A program made the position numbers and the translations under genes. DNA of 15,392 nucleotides from Intestinibacter sp034113885. GTDB taxonomy: Bacteria; Bacillota; Clostridia; Peptostreptococcales; Peptostreptococcaceae. Shown in pieces: positions 1 through 6,457 of this stretch. The DNA lies in contig NZ_JAXEWM010000087.1 of assembly GCF_034113885.1 (NCBI RefSeq), positions 1 to 15,392 of the forward strand, read 5' to 3'. The notes beneath the pieces were generated by a model. That model searched no databases and was not told the DNA's origin. It saw only the letters and a program-made list of their open reading frames with translations. Within the stretch, counting starts at the first letter, position 1; each line of letters begins with the position of its first letter.

Positions 1-34
1 AAAATTTAAAATAACAAATAAATTTAGAAAATGG

Positions 35-63
35 TTGACAAATAAAACGAAGAGAAATATAAT
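35..63 (+). promoter_or_regulatory. Sigma-A promoter of the T-box/trpB2 unit
   Basis: A perfect consensus -35 box (TTGACA, 35-40) and a perfect -10 box (TATAAT, 58-63) are separated by 17 bp. Transcription would start near position 70, just upstream of the T-box leader that begins around 83. The promoter itself is strong, so control should rest mainly on the downstream riboregulator. Confidence 0.9.
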
Positions 64-82
64 TTTACTATAATATTTAAAC

Positions 83-340
83 CGATGAATAAGAGGAGTA
101 GATACAATAATTATTTTACAGAGAGTCGCAGTTGGTGGAATCGCGATAAATAACTTGTATTGAATGGACTTATGAGGGCAGAATGAAAGGTTTTATCTGA
201 GTAGTATCTGACGGGAACTCCATCCGTTACCATAGGAGCATATATGATAGTATATGAGATGAGAGGGTCTTTATGACCAATTAGGGTGGTACCGCAGAAG
301 ATATGACTTTTGTCCCGATTATGGGATAAAAGTCTTTTTT
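83..340 (+). promoter_or_regulatory. T-box leader, probable tryptophan (UGG) specifier
   Basis: This is a tRNA-sensing T-box riboregulator. Seen in order: the 5' motif GATGAATAAGAGGAGTAGA (83-101); an AGAGAG element (near 120) with the apical stem I sequence; a candidate specifier loop GAATGGAC with TGG at 165-167; a stem III-like hairpin with GACGGG/CCGTTA (about 209-230); the diagnostic T-box bulge AGGGTGGTACCGC (283-295); and an intrinsic terminator (305-340). Uncharged tRNA-Trp would pair with UGG and with the bulge, stabilise the antiterminator (AGGG with the CCC at 314-316) and allow transcription of the downstream TrpB2 gene. The T-box identity is very secure. The codon is inferred from its position and agrees with the gene controlled. 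Confidence 0.93.
305..340 (+). terminator. T-box-controlled intrinsic terminator
   Basis: A 12-bp stem (305-316 with 323-334, one G-U pair, loop GATTAT) is followed by six T residues (335-340). Its 5' arm contains the CCC that the T-box antiterminator would use, so the two structures are mutually exclusive. This is the default off state when tRNA-Trp is charged. Confidence 0.92.
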
Positions 341-385
341 ATTTGCAAAAATTATTAAATTTAAAGTATTAGGGAGGAAAAAGAT

Positions 386-1774
386 ATGAAAAAGGCACCA
401 TACAGATTATATTTAAGTGAAGAAGAGATACCAAAACAATGGTATAACCTAAGAGCTGACATGAAGGAATTACCAGATCCAATGATAAATCCTGCTACAA
501 TGAAGCCAGCTGTTGAAGAGGATTTATATCCAGTATTTTGTAAGGAATTAGCTCACCAAGAAATGGACAACGAAACTAGATACGTTGATATACCAGATGA
601 AGTTAGAGAAATGTATAAAATATATAGACCATCACCACTTTGTAGAGCATATAACTTAGAAAAAGCTCTAGGAACACCAGCTAAAATATACTACAAATTT
701 GAAGGGAACAATACTTCAGGAAGTCATAAATTAAATTCAGCTATAGCACAAGCTTATTATGCTAAAAAAGAAGGATTAAAAGGTGTTACTACTGAAACTG
801 GTGCAGGACAATGGGGAACTGCTCTATCAGAAGCTTGTTCATACTTTGGATTACCGCTAAATGTATATATGGTTAAAGTATCTTATGAACAAAAGCCTGA
901 CAGAAAAAATATAATGAGAGTATTTGGAGCAGATGTAACTCCATCTCCAAGTGACACTACAAATGCAGGTAGAAAAATACTAGCTCAAAACCCAGATGAT
1001 CCAGGTTCTCTAGGAACTGCAATATCTGAAGCTGTTGAAGTAGCAGTAAGTACAGATGGGTACAGATATGTTTTAGGTTCAGTTTTAAACCAAGTACTTT
1101 TACATCAATCAATAATAGGATTAGAAGCTAAGGCTGCTATGGATAAATTAGAAGAATACCCTGATATAGTAATAGGATGTGCAGGTGGAGGATCTAACCT
1201 AGGTGGACTTATAGCTCCATACATGCAAGACAAGCTATTAGGTAAAGCTAATCCTAGAATAGTTGCAGTAGAACCAGCATCTTGTCCATCTCTTACAAGA
1301 GGTAAATACGCATATGATTTCTGCGATACAGGTAAAATAACTCCTATGGCTAAAATGTATACTCTAGGCTGTGAATTTACACCATCTAAAAACCATGCTG
1401 GAGGACTTAGATATCACGGTATGAGTCCAGTACTATCTAAATTATACCATGATGGATATATGGAAGCAGTTGCAGTTGAACAAACTAAGGTATTTGAAGC
1501 TGCTACATTATTCGCTAAGGTTGAAACAATACTTCCAGCTCCAGAATCATCACATGCTATCAGAGTCGCAATAGATGAAGCGCTAAAATGTAAAGAAACT
1601 GGTGAAGAAAAGACTATATTATTTGGATTAACTGGAACAGGATACTTCGATATGAAGGGATATAATGCTTATGTAGAAGGAACAATGACTGATTATATTC
1701 CTACAGATGAAGATTTACAAGTTGGTTTTGATAAATTACCTATAATTCCAGGAATACAAGATGAAATAAAATAG
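386..1774 (+). CDS. trpB: TrpB2-type tryptophan synthase beta chain (PLP-dependent)
   Basis: A cytoplasmic PLP enzyme expected to condense indole with L-serine to give tryptophan, or in some TrpB2 proteins to act on (phospho)serine. The 462-residue protein has the PLP lysine in GSHKLN (Lys115), the ETGAGQWG loop (137-144), the phosphate-binding GGGSN (267-271) and a C-terminal GLTGTGYFDMKGY (414-426). The extended N-terminus, GSHKLN instead of the GAHKINN-like TrpB1 motif, and the GQWG form all mark the TrpB2 class rather than the classical TrpA partner. The start is ATG with AGGGAGG at 371-377. No trpA or other trp gene is nearby, so indole salvage or a moonlighting role is plausible. The Trp T-box upstream supports a role in tryptophan supply. 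The class call is strong; the physiological substrate is inferred. Confidence 0.92.
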   Translation: MKKAPYRLYLSEEEIPKQWYNLRADMKELPDPMINPATMKPAVEEDLYPVFCKELAHQEMDNETRYVDIPDEVREMYKIYRPSPLCRAYNLEKALGTPAKIYYKFEGNNTSGSHKLNSAIAQAYYAKKEGLKGVTTETGAGQWGTALSEACSYFGLPLNVYMVKVSYEQKPDRKNIMRVFGADVTPSPSDTTNAGRKILAQNPDDPGSLGTAISEAVEVAVSTDGYRYVLGSVLNQVLLHQSIIGLEAKAAMDKLEEYPDIVIGCAGGGSNLGGLIAPYMQDKLLGKANPRIVAVEPASCPSLTRGKYAYDFCDTGKITPMAKMYTLGCEFTPSKNHAGGLRYHGMSPVLSKLYHDGYMEAVAVEQTKVFEAATLFAKVETILPAPESSHAIRVAIDEALKCKETGEEKTILFGLTGTGYFDMKGYNAYVEGTMTDYIPTDEDLQVGFDKLPIIPGIQDEIK

Positions 1775-2021
1775 TGATTATGATATAAAATAGATAAAAA
1801 TGATAAATGTTTAGAAAATTTAGAATTAAAGTTAAATTTTTAAAAATGAAATTTAGTTTTTAAATTGCAAGCTATTTTCCTATTAAAATAAAAAGAATTC
1901 TTTAGAAAACTTAAAAAAGATAATTGTTATAAAGAAAAAATATATAAAAAATAAGTTAAATATATAAATTAAAATGTACTTTTAGACAATATTAAAGACA
2001 AGTAAATATTGATAAAATAAA

Positions 2022-2068
2022 AACAAAGAATTTTCGATTAAATTTATTGAGGATTCTTTGTTTTTTTT
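2022..2068 (+). terminator. Intrinsic terminator downstream of trpB2
   Basis: A 10-bp perfect stem (AACAAAGAAT, 2022-2031, with ATTCTTTGTT, 2053-2062) encloses a 21-nt AT-rich loop and runs into a continuous T-tract (2061-2068). It is the first convincing terminator after trpB2, implying a long 3' UTR unless an unseen transcript starts in between. Confidence 0.75.
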
Positions 2069-2180
2069 ATTTACGAAAAACAAATAGAAAAATATATAAT
2101 AAAAAATGTTCGGATTTTATATTTGTAAATTTAAAACAATCAAAAAAAGAACAATTATAAACTTTAGAGAAAAAAACATT

Positions 2181-2208
2181 TTGACAAAAATAGTAAATAA
2201 TATATAAT
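2181..2208 (+). promoter_or_regulatory. Sigma-A promoter of the small membrane protein gene
   Basis: A consensus TTGACA (2181-2186) and TATAAT (2203-2208) are spaced by 16 bp, 46 bp upstream of the start codon at 2255. The gene is therefore probably monocistronic, because a terminator follows it directly. Confidence 0.85.
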
Positions 2209-2254
2209 TTATTTCAAGGATTTTAAAAAATAGAACACTTAGTAGGAGGTATGT

Positions 2255-2767
2255 ATGGAGAAGGATCTAATCATTAAGGAAAGTAGAAAAAAAGTGCTTT
2301 TATGGGTAGTTTTAGTTTTAATAATACTGGCTTATTTATGTTCAATGCTATATTATAGCTCAGTCAAGAAGCCAGCTGTTATTTTTAGTATAATTGTGGC
2401 AACAGTTATTTTATTTATCGAACTTAGAAAGTTTATGAATCCTAAAATTGTGTTAAAGGCAGATAAAGAAGGCATAACAAATACAACTACATTAGATTTC
2501 AAAACAATCAAGTGGAATGAAATTAAAGAGATTTATATTTATAAAAAGACATTTTTAAATAAAAAGGATATGGTTACTGATAATTATATATGTTTTAATT
2601 TAAAAGACGAGAATAATCGCAATAAAAACAAAATCGATGTGGATTTTAGTAAAAAGTACGATAATAGGGGAACACAACGAATATTAATAACAGGATGCAA
2701 TGAAAATGTTCATCAAATATTTAATAAACTAAAAAAGTACTATGAAAAAAATATTAGCAGTAAATAA
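2255..2767 (+). CDS. Small two-helix membrane protein, STM3941/PH-like
   Basis: A 170-residue protein with a short charged N-terminus, two adjacent hydrophobic helices (about 14-34 and 41-58) and a C-terminal soluble part (about 62-170) rich in beta-strand-like alternation, including the segment IKWNEIKEIYIYKK. Two N-terminal helices followed by a PH-like cytoplasmic domain with a W-x-x-I-K/E-x-I motif are reminiscent of the uncharacterised STM3941 family, but this is a resemblance by eye. The start at 2255 is supported by GGAGG at 2245-2249; an overlapping ATG at 2251 is in another frame. The gene has its own promoter and terminator and no functional link to its neighbours is visible. The function is unknown. 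Confidence 0.75.
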   Translation: MEKDLIIKESRKKVLLWVVLVLIILAYLCSMLYYSSVKKPAVIFSIIVATVILFIELRKFMNPKIVLKADKEGITNTTTLDFKTIKWNEIKEIYIYKKTFLNKKDMVTDNYICFNLKDENNRNKNKIDVDFSKKYDNRGTQRILITGCNENVHQIFNKLKKYYEKNISSK

Positions 2768-2791
2768 AATTTATTTTGACAAAGTTTTATT

Positions 2792-2834
2792 AAAAATAAG
2801 GATTTTAATTTTTATTAAAGTCCTTATTTTTTTT
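2792..2834 (+). terminator. Intrinsic terminator after the small membrane protein gene
   Basis: A long two-part hairpin: 2792-2802 (AAAAATAAGGA) pairs with 2821-2831, and inside it TTTAAT (2804-2809) pairs with ATTAAA (2814-2819). The 3' arm merges into a long T-run. It separates the small membrane protein unit from the DUF5058 gene. Confidence 0.85.
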
Positions 2835-2921
2835 TGTTATTTAAATAAAAATCTAATAAAAAGTTTAAAAATATACTATAACGTAAATAAGTGAAAAACT
2901 TTTGGACAACTTAAAGACATA

Positions 2922-2950
2922 TTAAAGACAAAAAAAACGGTTTATTATAT
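2922..2950 (+). promoter_or_regulatory. Weak candidate promoter of the membrane-pair operon
   Basis: TTAAAG (2922-2927) and TTATAT (2945-2950) are 17 bp apart and about 60 bp upstream of the DUF5058 start. Because a terminator ends at about 2834, some promoter must lie in 2835-3000. This is the best sigma-A match I see there, but neither box is good, and the upstream box TTGGAC at 2902 has no clear partner. An activator-dependent promoter would fit weak boxes. Confidence 0.3.
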
Positions 2951-3011
2951 AAGCATAGAAAATGAAGTAATAAAATTAATTTTCAGAAAAAAGAAAGGGG
3001 AATTATCAATT

Positions 3012-3737
3012 ATGGAAGTAAAAGATATCATGAACGATCCTGGGCTATGGATTGGAGCTGCAGTTATGATGGCGGCATTATTAGGAGGATGTTTAGCATT
3101 CTTAAAAGCATCTTTGAAGGAAGCTGAAAATCTTAACATGGACAAGCAAAAAATGGTAGCAGGTGTTAGAAGTGCTTGTATAACTACAGTAGGACCTGCA
3201 TTAGCATGTGTTGTTGTATTAGTTTCATTCTTAAATATATTTGGTGCTCCAACAACTTGGATGAGATTAAATGACGTAGGTGCTGCAAGATCAGAACTTG
3301 GTGTATCTACAATAGCAGCAGGTATATTAGGACAAGTTCCAGGTGAAGCTGGATTTGATGCACAAGGATTTGCATACAGTCTTTGGGGTATGGCATTAAA
3401 TAACTTTGGTTGGTTATTTGTTACATTAGTATTAACTAGTAGAATGGGTAAAATAGTTGACTCATTAAATGCTAAATTTAACCCTAAAATGATAAACATG
3501 GTTATGCAAGGTGCAGTATTCGGATTATTCGGTTACTTGTTAGTAAATGCAACTTACAAAAAAGGTAGCGCTTATTTAGCAGCTGCAATAGCATCAGCAA
3601 TATCAATGTTCTTAATAAATAAATTTATCAAGAATCAAAGACTTCAAGAATTGGCTCTTGGTATAGCAATGGTTATCGGTATGATCGTTGCAACAGTATT
3701 ATACAATATGGGTATAGTAACTATACCACAAGCTTAA
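3012..3737 (+). CDS. DUF5058-family polytopic membrane protein
   Basis: A 241-residue, largely hydrophobic protein with about six predicted membrane helices. The N-terminal layout (short DPGLWIG segment, first helix, charged KASLKEAENLNMDKQKM linker, then SACITTVGPALACVVVLVS and a WMRL motif near residue 84) resembles the DUF5058 family of uncharacterised clostridial inner-membrane proteins. The start is ATG with AAAGGGG at about 2995-3001. It is followed 22 bp downstream by a second small membrane protein with its own AGAAGGAGG site, so the two are almost certainly cotranscribed and may form one complex. Its position at the head of a run of N-acyl-amino-acid deacylases suggests transport of substrate or product. 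That role is inference; no biochemical function is known to me. Confidence 0.8.
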   Translation: MEVKDIMNDPGLWIGAAVMMAALLGGCLAFLKASLKEAENLNMDKQKMVAGVRSACITTVGPALACVVVLVSFLNIFGAPTTWMRLNDVGAARSELGVSTIAAGILGQVPGEAGFDAQGFAYSLWGMALNNFGWLFVTLVLTSRMGKIVDSLNAKFNPKMINMVMQGAVFGLFGYLLVNATYKKGSAYLAAAIASAISMFLINKFIKNQRLQELALGIAMVIGMIVATVLYNMGIVTIPQA

Positions 3738-3759
3738 TGAGAAGGAGGTTTATCATATT

Positions 3760-4422
3760 ATGTCATACGATAAAAAAGTAATTCAAATTGGGACAATAGC
3801 AATGTTAGTAGCTATAGTTGGTAACTTCTTACCAGTTGCTTACTTAGCTATATTTAAAGGATTATGTCCATCAGGTGCACAAATAATGCAAATATGGGGT
3901 GTTGCAGCAGCAACTTATGGTATAAGTTGGGTTATACAACCAATATCTTACTATCCAGCATTAGGTGCAGGTGGTTCTTATATAGGATGGATTTCAGGTT
4001 CAGTTGGTGATATGAAGATGCCTTCTATAACAATGGCTCAAAAAATATCAGGATATGAAGCAGGAACAGCTGAAGGAAAATGTATGTCTACAATAGCTGT
4101 AGTTGGTTCTATATTTACTTCATTTAGTATAGTAACAATATTCACAATAATAGGTAACGTAGTATTACCATTATTACCTGCATCAGTAACATTTGCATTT
4201 ACATTTACATTACCTGCATTATTCGCAGCTATATATGTTCAAATGCTACCAAAGAGTGCAAAAGGTTCTATCGCAACTTTTATAATAGCTTTAGTAATAT
4301 ACCATATAGTTAAAACAACAGGAGCAAATACAGGATTTGCTACATTAGGAGCAGTTATCGGTGGTATGATTTCTTGTTACTTTGTTTACAATATGGATCA
4401 TAAAAACGATGCAAAAGCATAA
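3760..4422 (+). CDS. Unrecognised polytopic membrane protein, partner of the DUF5058 protein
   Basis: A 220-residue protein with about six hydrophobic segments and no soluble domain. Notable features are a glycine-rich loop GAGGSYIGWISGSVG (about 69-83), polar residues between helices (MKMPSITMAQKISGYEAGTAEGK, split by the loop end), and a short charged C-terminus (MDHKNDAKA). I do not recognise a named family. The RBS is GAAGGAGG at about 3741-3748, and only 22 bp separate it from the preceding gene. Two small, similarly sized membrane proteins encoded back to back suggest an obligate two-subunit transporter or channel. The following deacylases suggest N-acyl-amino acids or free amino acids as cargo. 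This is inferred from context only. Confidence 0.75.
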   Translation: MSYDKKVIQIGTIAMLVAIVGNFLPVAYLAIFKGLCPSGAQIMQIWGVAAATYGISWVIQPISYYPALGAGGSYIGWISGSVGDMKMPSITMAQKISGYEAGTAEGKCMSTIAVVGSIFTSFSIVTIFTIIGNVVLPLLPASVTFAFTFTLPALFAAIYVQMLPKSAKGSIATFIIALVIYHIVKTTGANTGFATLGAVIGGMISCYFVYNMDHKNDAKA

Positions 4423-4547
4423 TAGTTAAAATAATTAAAATAATAAATAATAGATGTTAAAATATTAAAATATATACAAATAACCCAAAACTAAAATAAA
4501 AAAATAATATACTAAATAAAAGTATAACCGTTACCTTAATAGAAAAT

Positions 4548-4585
4548 ATCCAAGTAGTTTATAATAAGTTATAAGCTACTTGGAT
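4548..4585. other. Long hairpin upstream of deacylase 1, no T-tract
   Basis: A stem of about 17 bp (4548-4564 with 4569-4585, one G-U pair) closed by the tetraloop TAAG lies about 27 bp before the RBS of the first deacylase. Neither side carries a convincing T-run, so it is not an ordinary intrinsic terminator. It could be an mRNA stability or processing element, an attenuator, or a DNA palindrome bound by a regulator. The surrounding gap 4423-4624 otherwise contains only A/T-rich simple sequence and no terminator after the membrane pair. Confidence 0.7.
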
Positions 4586-4624
4586 TATATATAAAATAAT
4601 AATTAAAAGTAGTAGGAGGCAATT

Positions 4625-6265
4625 ATGTTAGATATTAAAATAATAAATGCCAAAATAATAGATGGTACAGGAGCACCAGCATTTGATGGTGAAGTTGGTA
4701 TAGTAGGAGATAAAATAACAAAAATAGGAGACTTATCAAACGAAGAAGCAAAAACTGTAATAGATGCAAAAGGAAATGTAGTATCACCAGGATTTATAGA
4801 TATGCATACTCACTCAGATATGTCTTTAGTATACGACAGAAATGCAAGCTCAAGAATATATTCAGGGATAACAACAGATGTTATAGGAAACTGTGGTATA
4901 GGTGTAGCACCTGTAAAAGAAGAAAATAGACAATTATTACTTGACTATTTAGGAACAAGAATAGTTGGTAGTATGCCAGTAAAACTAGAATTACCATGGG
5001 ATAGCTATGAAAGCTACTTCAAATATATGGAACAAAACCCACCAGCAGTAAACGTAGCACCTCTTTTAGCTCAAGGTCCAATCAGAATATGGGAAATGGG
5101 ATTCTCTAAAGAAGAACCAACAGAAGAACAATTACAACATATGCTAGATGAAGTAGAAGAATGCTTCAAACAAGGTGCACTAGGTGTAACAACAGGTCTT
5201 GTTTATTTACCAGGTGAATATACAACTAGAAAAGAAATCGTTGAAATATGTAAAATAGCTGCTAAATATGGATGCTTCTACGCAACTCATATGAGAACTG
5301 AATCAGATGAAGTTGAACAAGCATTAGAAGAAGCTATAAGTGTTGCAAAAGAAGCTGGAGTACATTTACATGTATCTCACTTAAAAGCAATGGGATATAA
5401 AAACTTCGGTAAAGCAACTAACTTAATAAAACAAATAAGAGACGCTCAAGATGAAGGTATGGAAGTATCATTTGACGTATATCCATATACAGCAGGTATG
5501 ACTTCTCTATCAGCTTTAATGCCACCATGGACATTTGAAGGTGGAGTTAACAACATGATAGAAAGAATCAAAGATGAAGATAATAGAAAACAAATAATCA
5601 AAGATATAGAAGAAGGAATTCCTGGATGGCAAAACTTCGCTGGTTGCTGTAAAACTTGGGACGATATAACAGTGGTTTCAGTAACTAAAGACGACGATGC
5701 TTGGATGGAAGGAAAAACTATAACTCAAATAGCAGAAGCTAAAGGAACTGATCCATATACTGCTATATTCGAAACATTAATACATGAAAATGGTAGAGTT
5801 CAAATAACTACTAACTTCATGGATGACAAAGAAGTAGAAATGATACTTTCTCAACCAGATGTAATGGTAGGATCTGACTCAATGAGTTTAGCAACAGAAG
5901 GAATGTTAGCTAAAACAAGTACTCATCCAAGAGCATTTGGTACTCAAACTAAAGTTATATCTGAATATGTAAGAGATAGAAAATGCTTCTCTCTTGAAGC
6001 AGCTGTAAGAAAATTAACTGGTCTTCCAGCATCAGTATTACAATTAGACAGAAGAGGAACATTAGCTGAAGGAAACTATGCAGATATAGTAATATTCAAT
6101 CCAGATACTGTACAAGATAAAGCAACTTATGCGAATCCAAAACAATATCCAGAAGGAATTGAAACTGTACTTGTAAATGGTGTAGTTGCCTTAGAAAATG
6201 GTAAACAAGTAGATGTATTACCAGGAAAATTATTAAAAAATGCTTATGCAAGACAAAATCAATAA
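4625..6265 (+). CDS. N-acyl-D-amino-acid deacylase, paralogue 1
   Basis: A cytoplasmic zinc amidohydrolase of the D-aminoacylase family, expected to hydrolyse N-acyl-D-amino acids to carboxylate plus D-amino acid. In the 546 residues I see the small N-terminal beta domain, the metal HxH in GFIDMHTHSD (His61, His63), the bridging Cys90 in GNCGIGVAP, His222 in YATHMR, His252 in VSHLK, and Asp418 in MVGSDSM followed by THPRAFGT (433-440). These match the known metal set of D-aminoacylase (HxH, Cys, His, His, Asp). It is longer than the ~480-residue Alcaligenes-type enzyme, the extra length lying mainly between His252 and Asp418. The RBS is TAGGAGG at about 4613-4619. It is the first of three tandem paralogues, followed by a terminator. 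Side-chain preference cannot be read from sequence. Confidence 0.9.
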   Translation: MLDIKIINAKIIDGTGAPAFDGEVGIVGDKITKIGDLSNEEAKTVIDAKGNVVSPGFIDMHTHSDMSLVYDRNASSRIYSGITTDVIGNCGIGVAPVKEENRQLLLDYLGTRIVGSMPVKLELPWDSYESYFKYMEQNPPAVNVAPLLAQGPIRIWEMGFSKEEPTEEQLQHMLDEVEECFKQGALGVTTGLVYLPGEYTTRKEIVEICKIAAKYGCFYATHMRTESDEVEQALEEAISVAKEAGVHLHVSHLKAMGYKNFGKATNLIKQIRDAQDEGMEVSFDVYPYTAGMTSLSALMPPWTFEGGVNNMIERIKDEDNRKQIIKDIEEGIPGWQNFAGCCKTWDDITVVSVTKDDDAWMEGKTITQIAEAKGTDPYTAIFETLIHENGRVQITTNFMDDKEVEMILSQPDVMVGSDSMSLATEGMLAKTSTHPRAFGTQTKVISEYVRDRKCFSLEAAVRKLTGLPASVLQLDRRGTLAEGNYADIVIFNPDTVQDKATYANPKQYPEGIETVLVNGVVALENGKQVDVLPGKLLKNAYARQNQ

Positions 6266-6298
6266 TTTTAAATAGAGAATAATTAACATGCAAGCATC

Positions 6299-6383
6299 AA
6301 TAGTCATTAACCTTTTAAAATATTATACATACAGTTCATATACCGAGAACTTAAAAACCCTTGTCCCTTAAGAAATGACTATT
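6299..6383 (+). ncRNA. Candidate structured leader RNA between deacylases 1 and 2
   Basis: A perfect 10-bp inverted repeat (AATAGTCATT 6299-6308, AATGACTATT 6374-6383) closes about 65 nt that can form two smaller helices: AGTTC/GAACT (6333-6337, 6347-6351) and, competing at its edge, CTTAA/TTAAG (6350-6354, 6368-6372). Only 7 nt separate it from a strong terminator, which is followed by an RBS and the next deacylase start. The segment TCCCTT (6364-6369) could instead pair with AAGGGG (6394-6399) in the terminator's 5' arm, an obvious route for antitermination. I recognise no known riboswitch motif. This could be a regulatory leader, or two unrelated inverted repeats. Confidence 0.45.
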
Positions 6384-6390
6384 AACATAA

Positions 6391-6428
6391 AAAAAGGGGA
6401 ATTGCCGTTATTGGTGGTTCCCCTTTTT
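6391..6428 (+). terminator. Intrinsic terminator between deacylases 1 and 2
   Basis: An 11-bp perfect stem (AAAAAGGGGAA 6391-6401 with TTCCCCTTTTT 6418-6428) is extended inward by five further pairs (two C-G and three G-T) around the loop GTTATT. The 3' arm ends in five T residues. It lies in the 192-bp gap between deacylases 1 and 2, so the downstream genes need read-through, antitermination or a separate promoter. Confidence 0.85.
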
Positions 6429-6457
6429 CAAAAAGTAATAAAAAGGAGGCTTTATAG

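Larger units (their letters stand above)
1775..2254. other. AT-rich intergenic region, no gene seen
   Basis: Very AT-rich DNA between trpB2 and the small membrane protein gene. I see no credible ORF with a ribosome binding site. It holds one intrinsic terminator (2022-2068) about 250 bp after the trpB2 stop, and the promoter and RBS of the next gene (from 2181). The stretch 1775-2021 shows only A/T-rich simple sequence with weak inverted repeats, for example AAAGAATTCTTT near 1890. Confidence 0.7.

Noticed and set aside
1870..2068. Possible small RNA ending at the 2022-2068 terminator
   Set aside because: I looked for a promoter in 1880-2000. TTGTTA at 1924 has no -10 box at a proper distance and no other pair is convincing, so the terminator more likely serves the trpB2 transcript.
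1987..2930. Shared TATTAAAGACA words near 1990 and 2920
   Set aside because: A single short match in very AT-rich DNA is not enough to call a repeat or a common regulatory site.
2835..3011. A sigma-54 promoter upstream of the DUF5058 gene
   Set aside because: Such promoters are common for amino-acid catabolism in related clostridia, but no GG/GC pair with 10-bp spacing (TGGCAC-N5-TTGC type) is present.
2945..3499. A 184-codon open frame on the minus strand
   Set aside because: It lies almost wholly opposite the DUF5058 gene, has no ribosome binding site, and its protein is an antisense read of membrane-helix codons.
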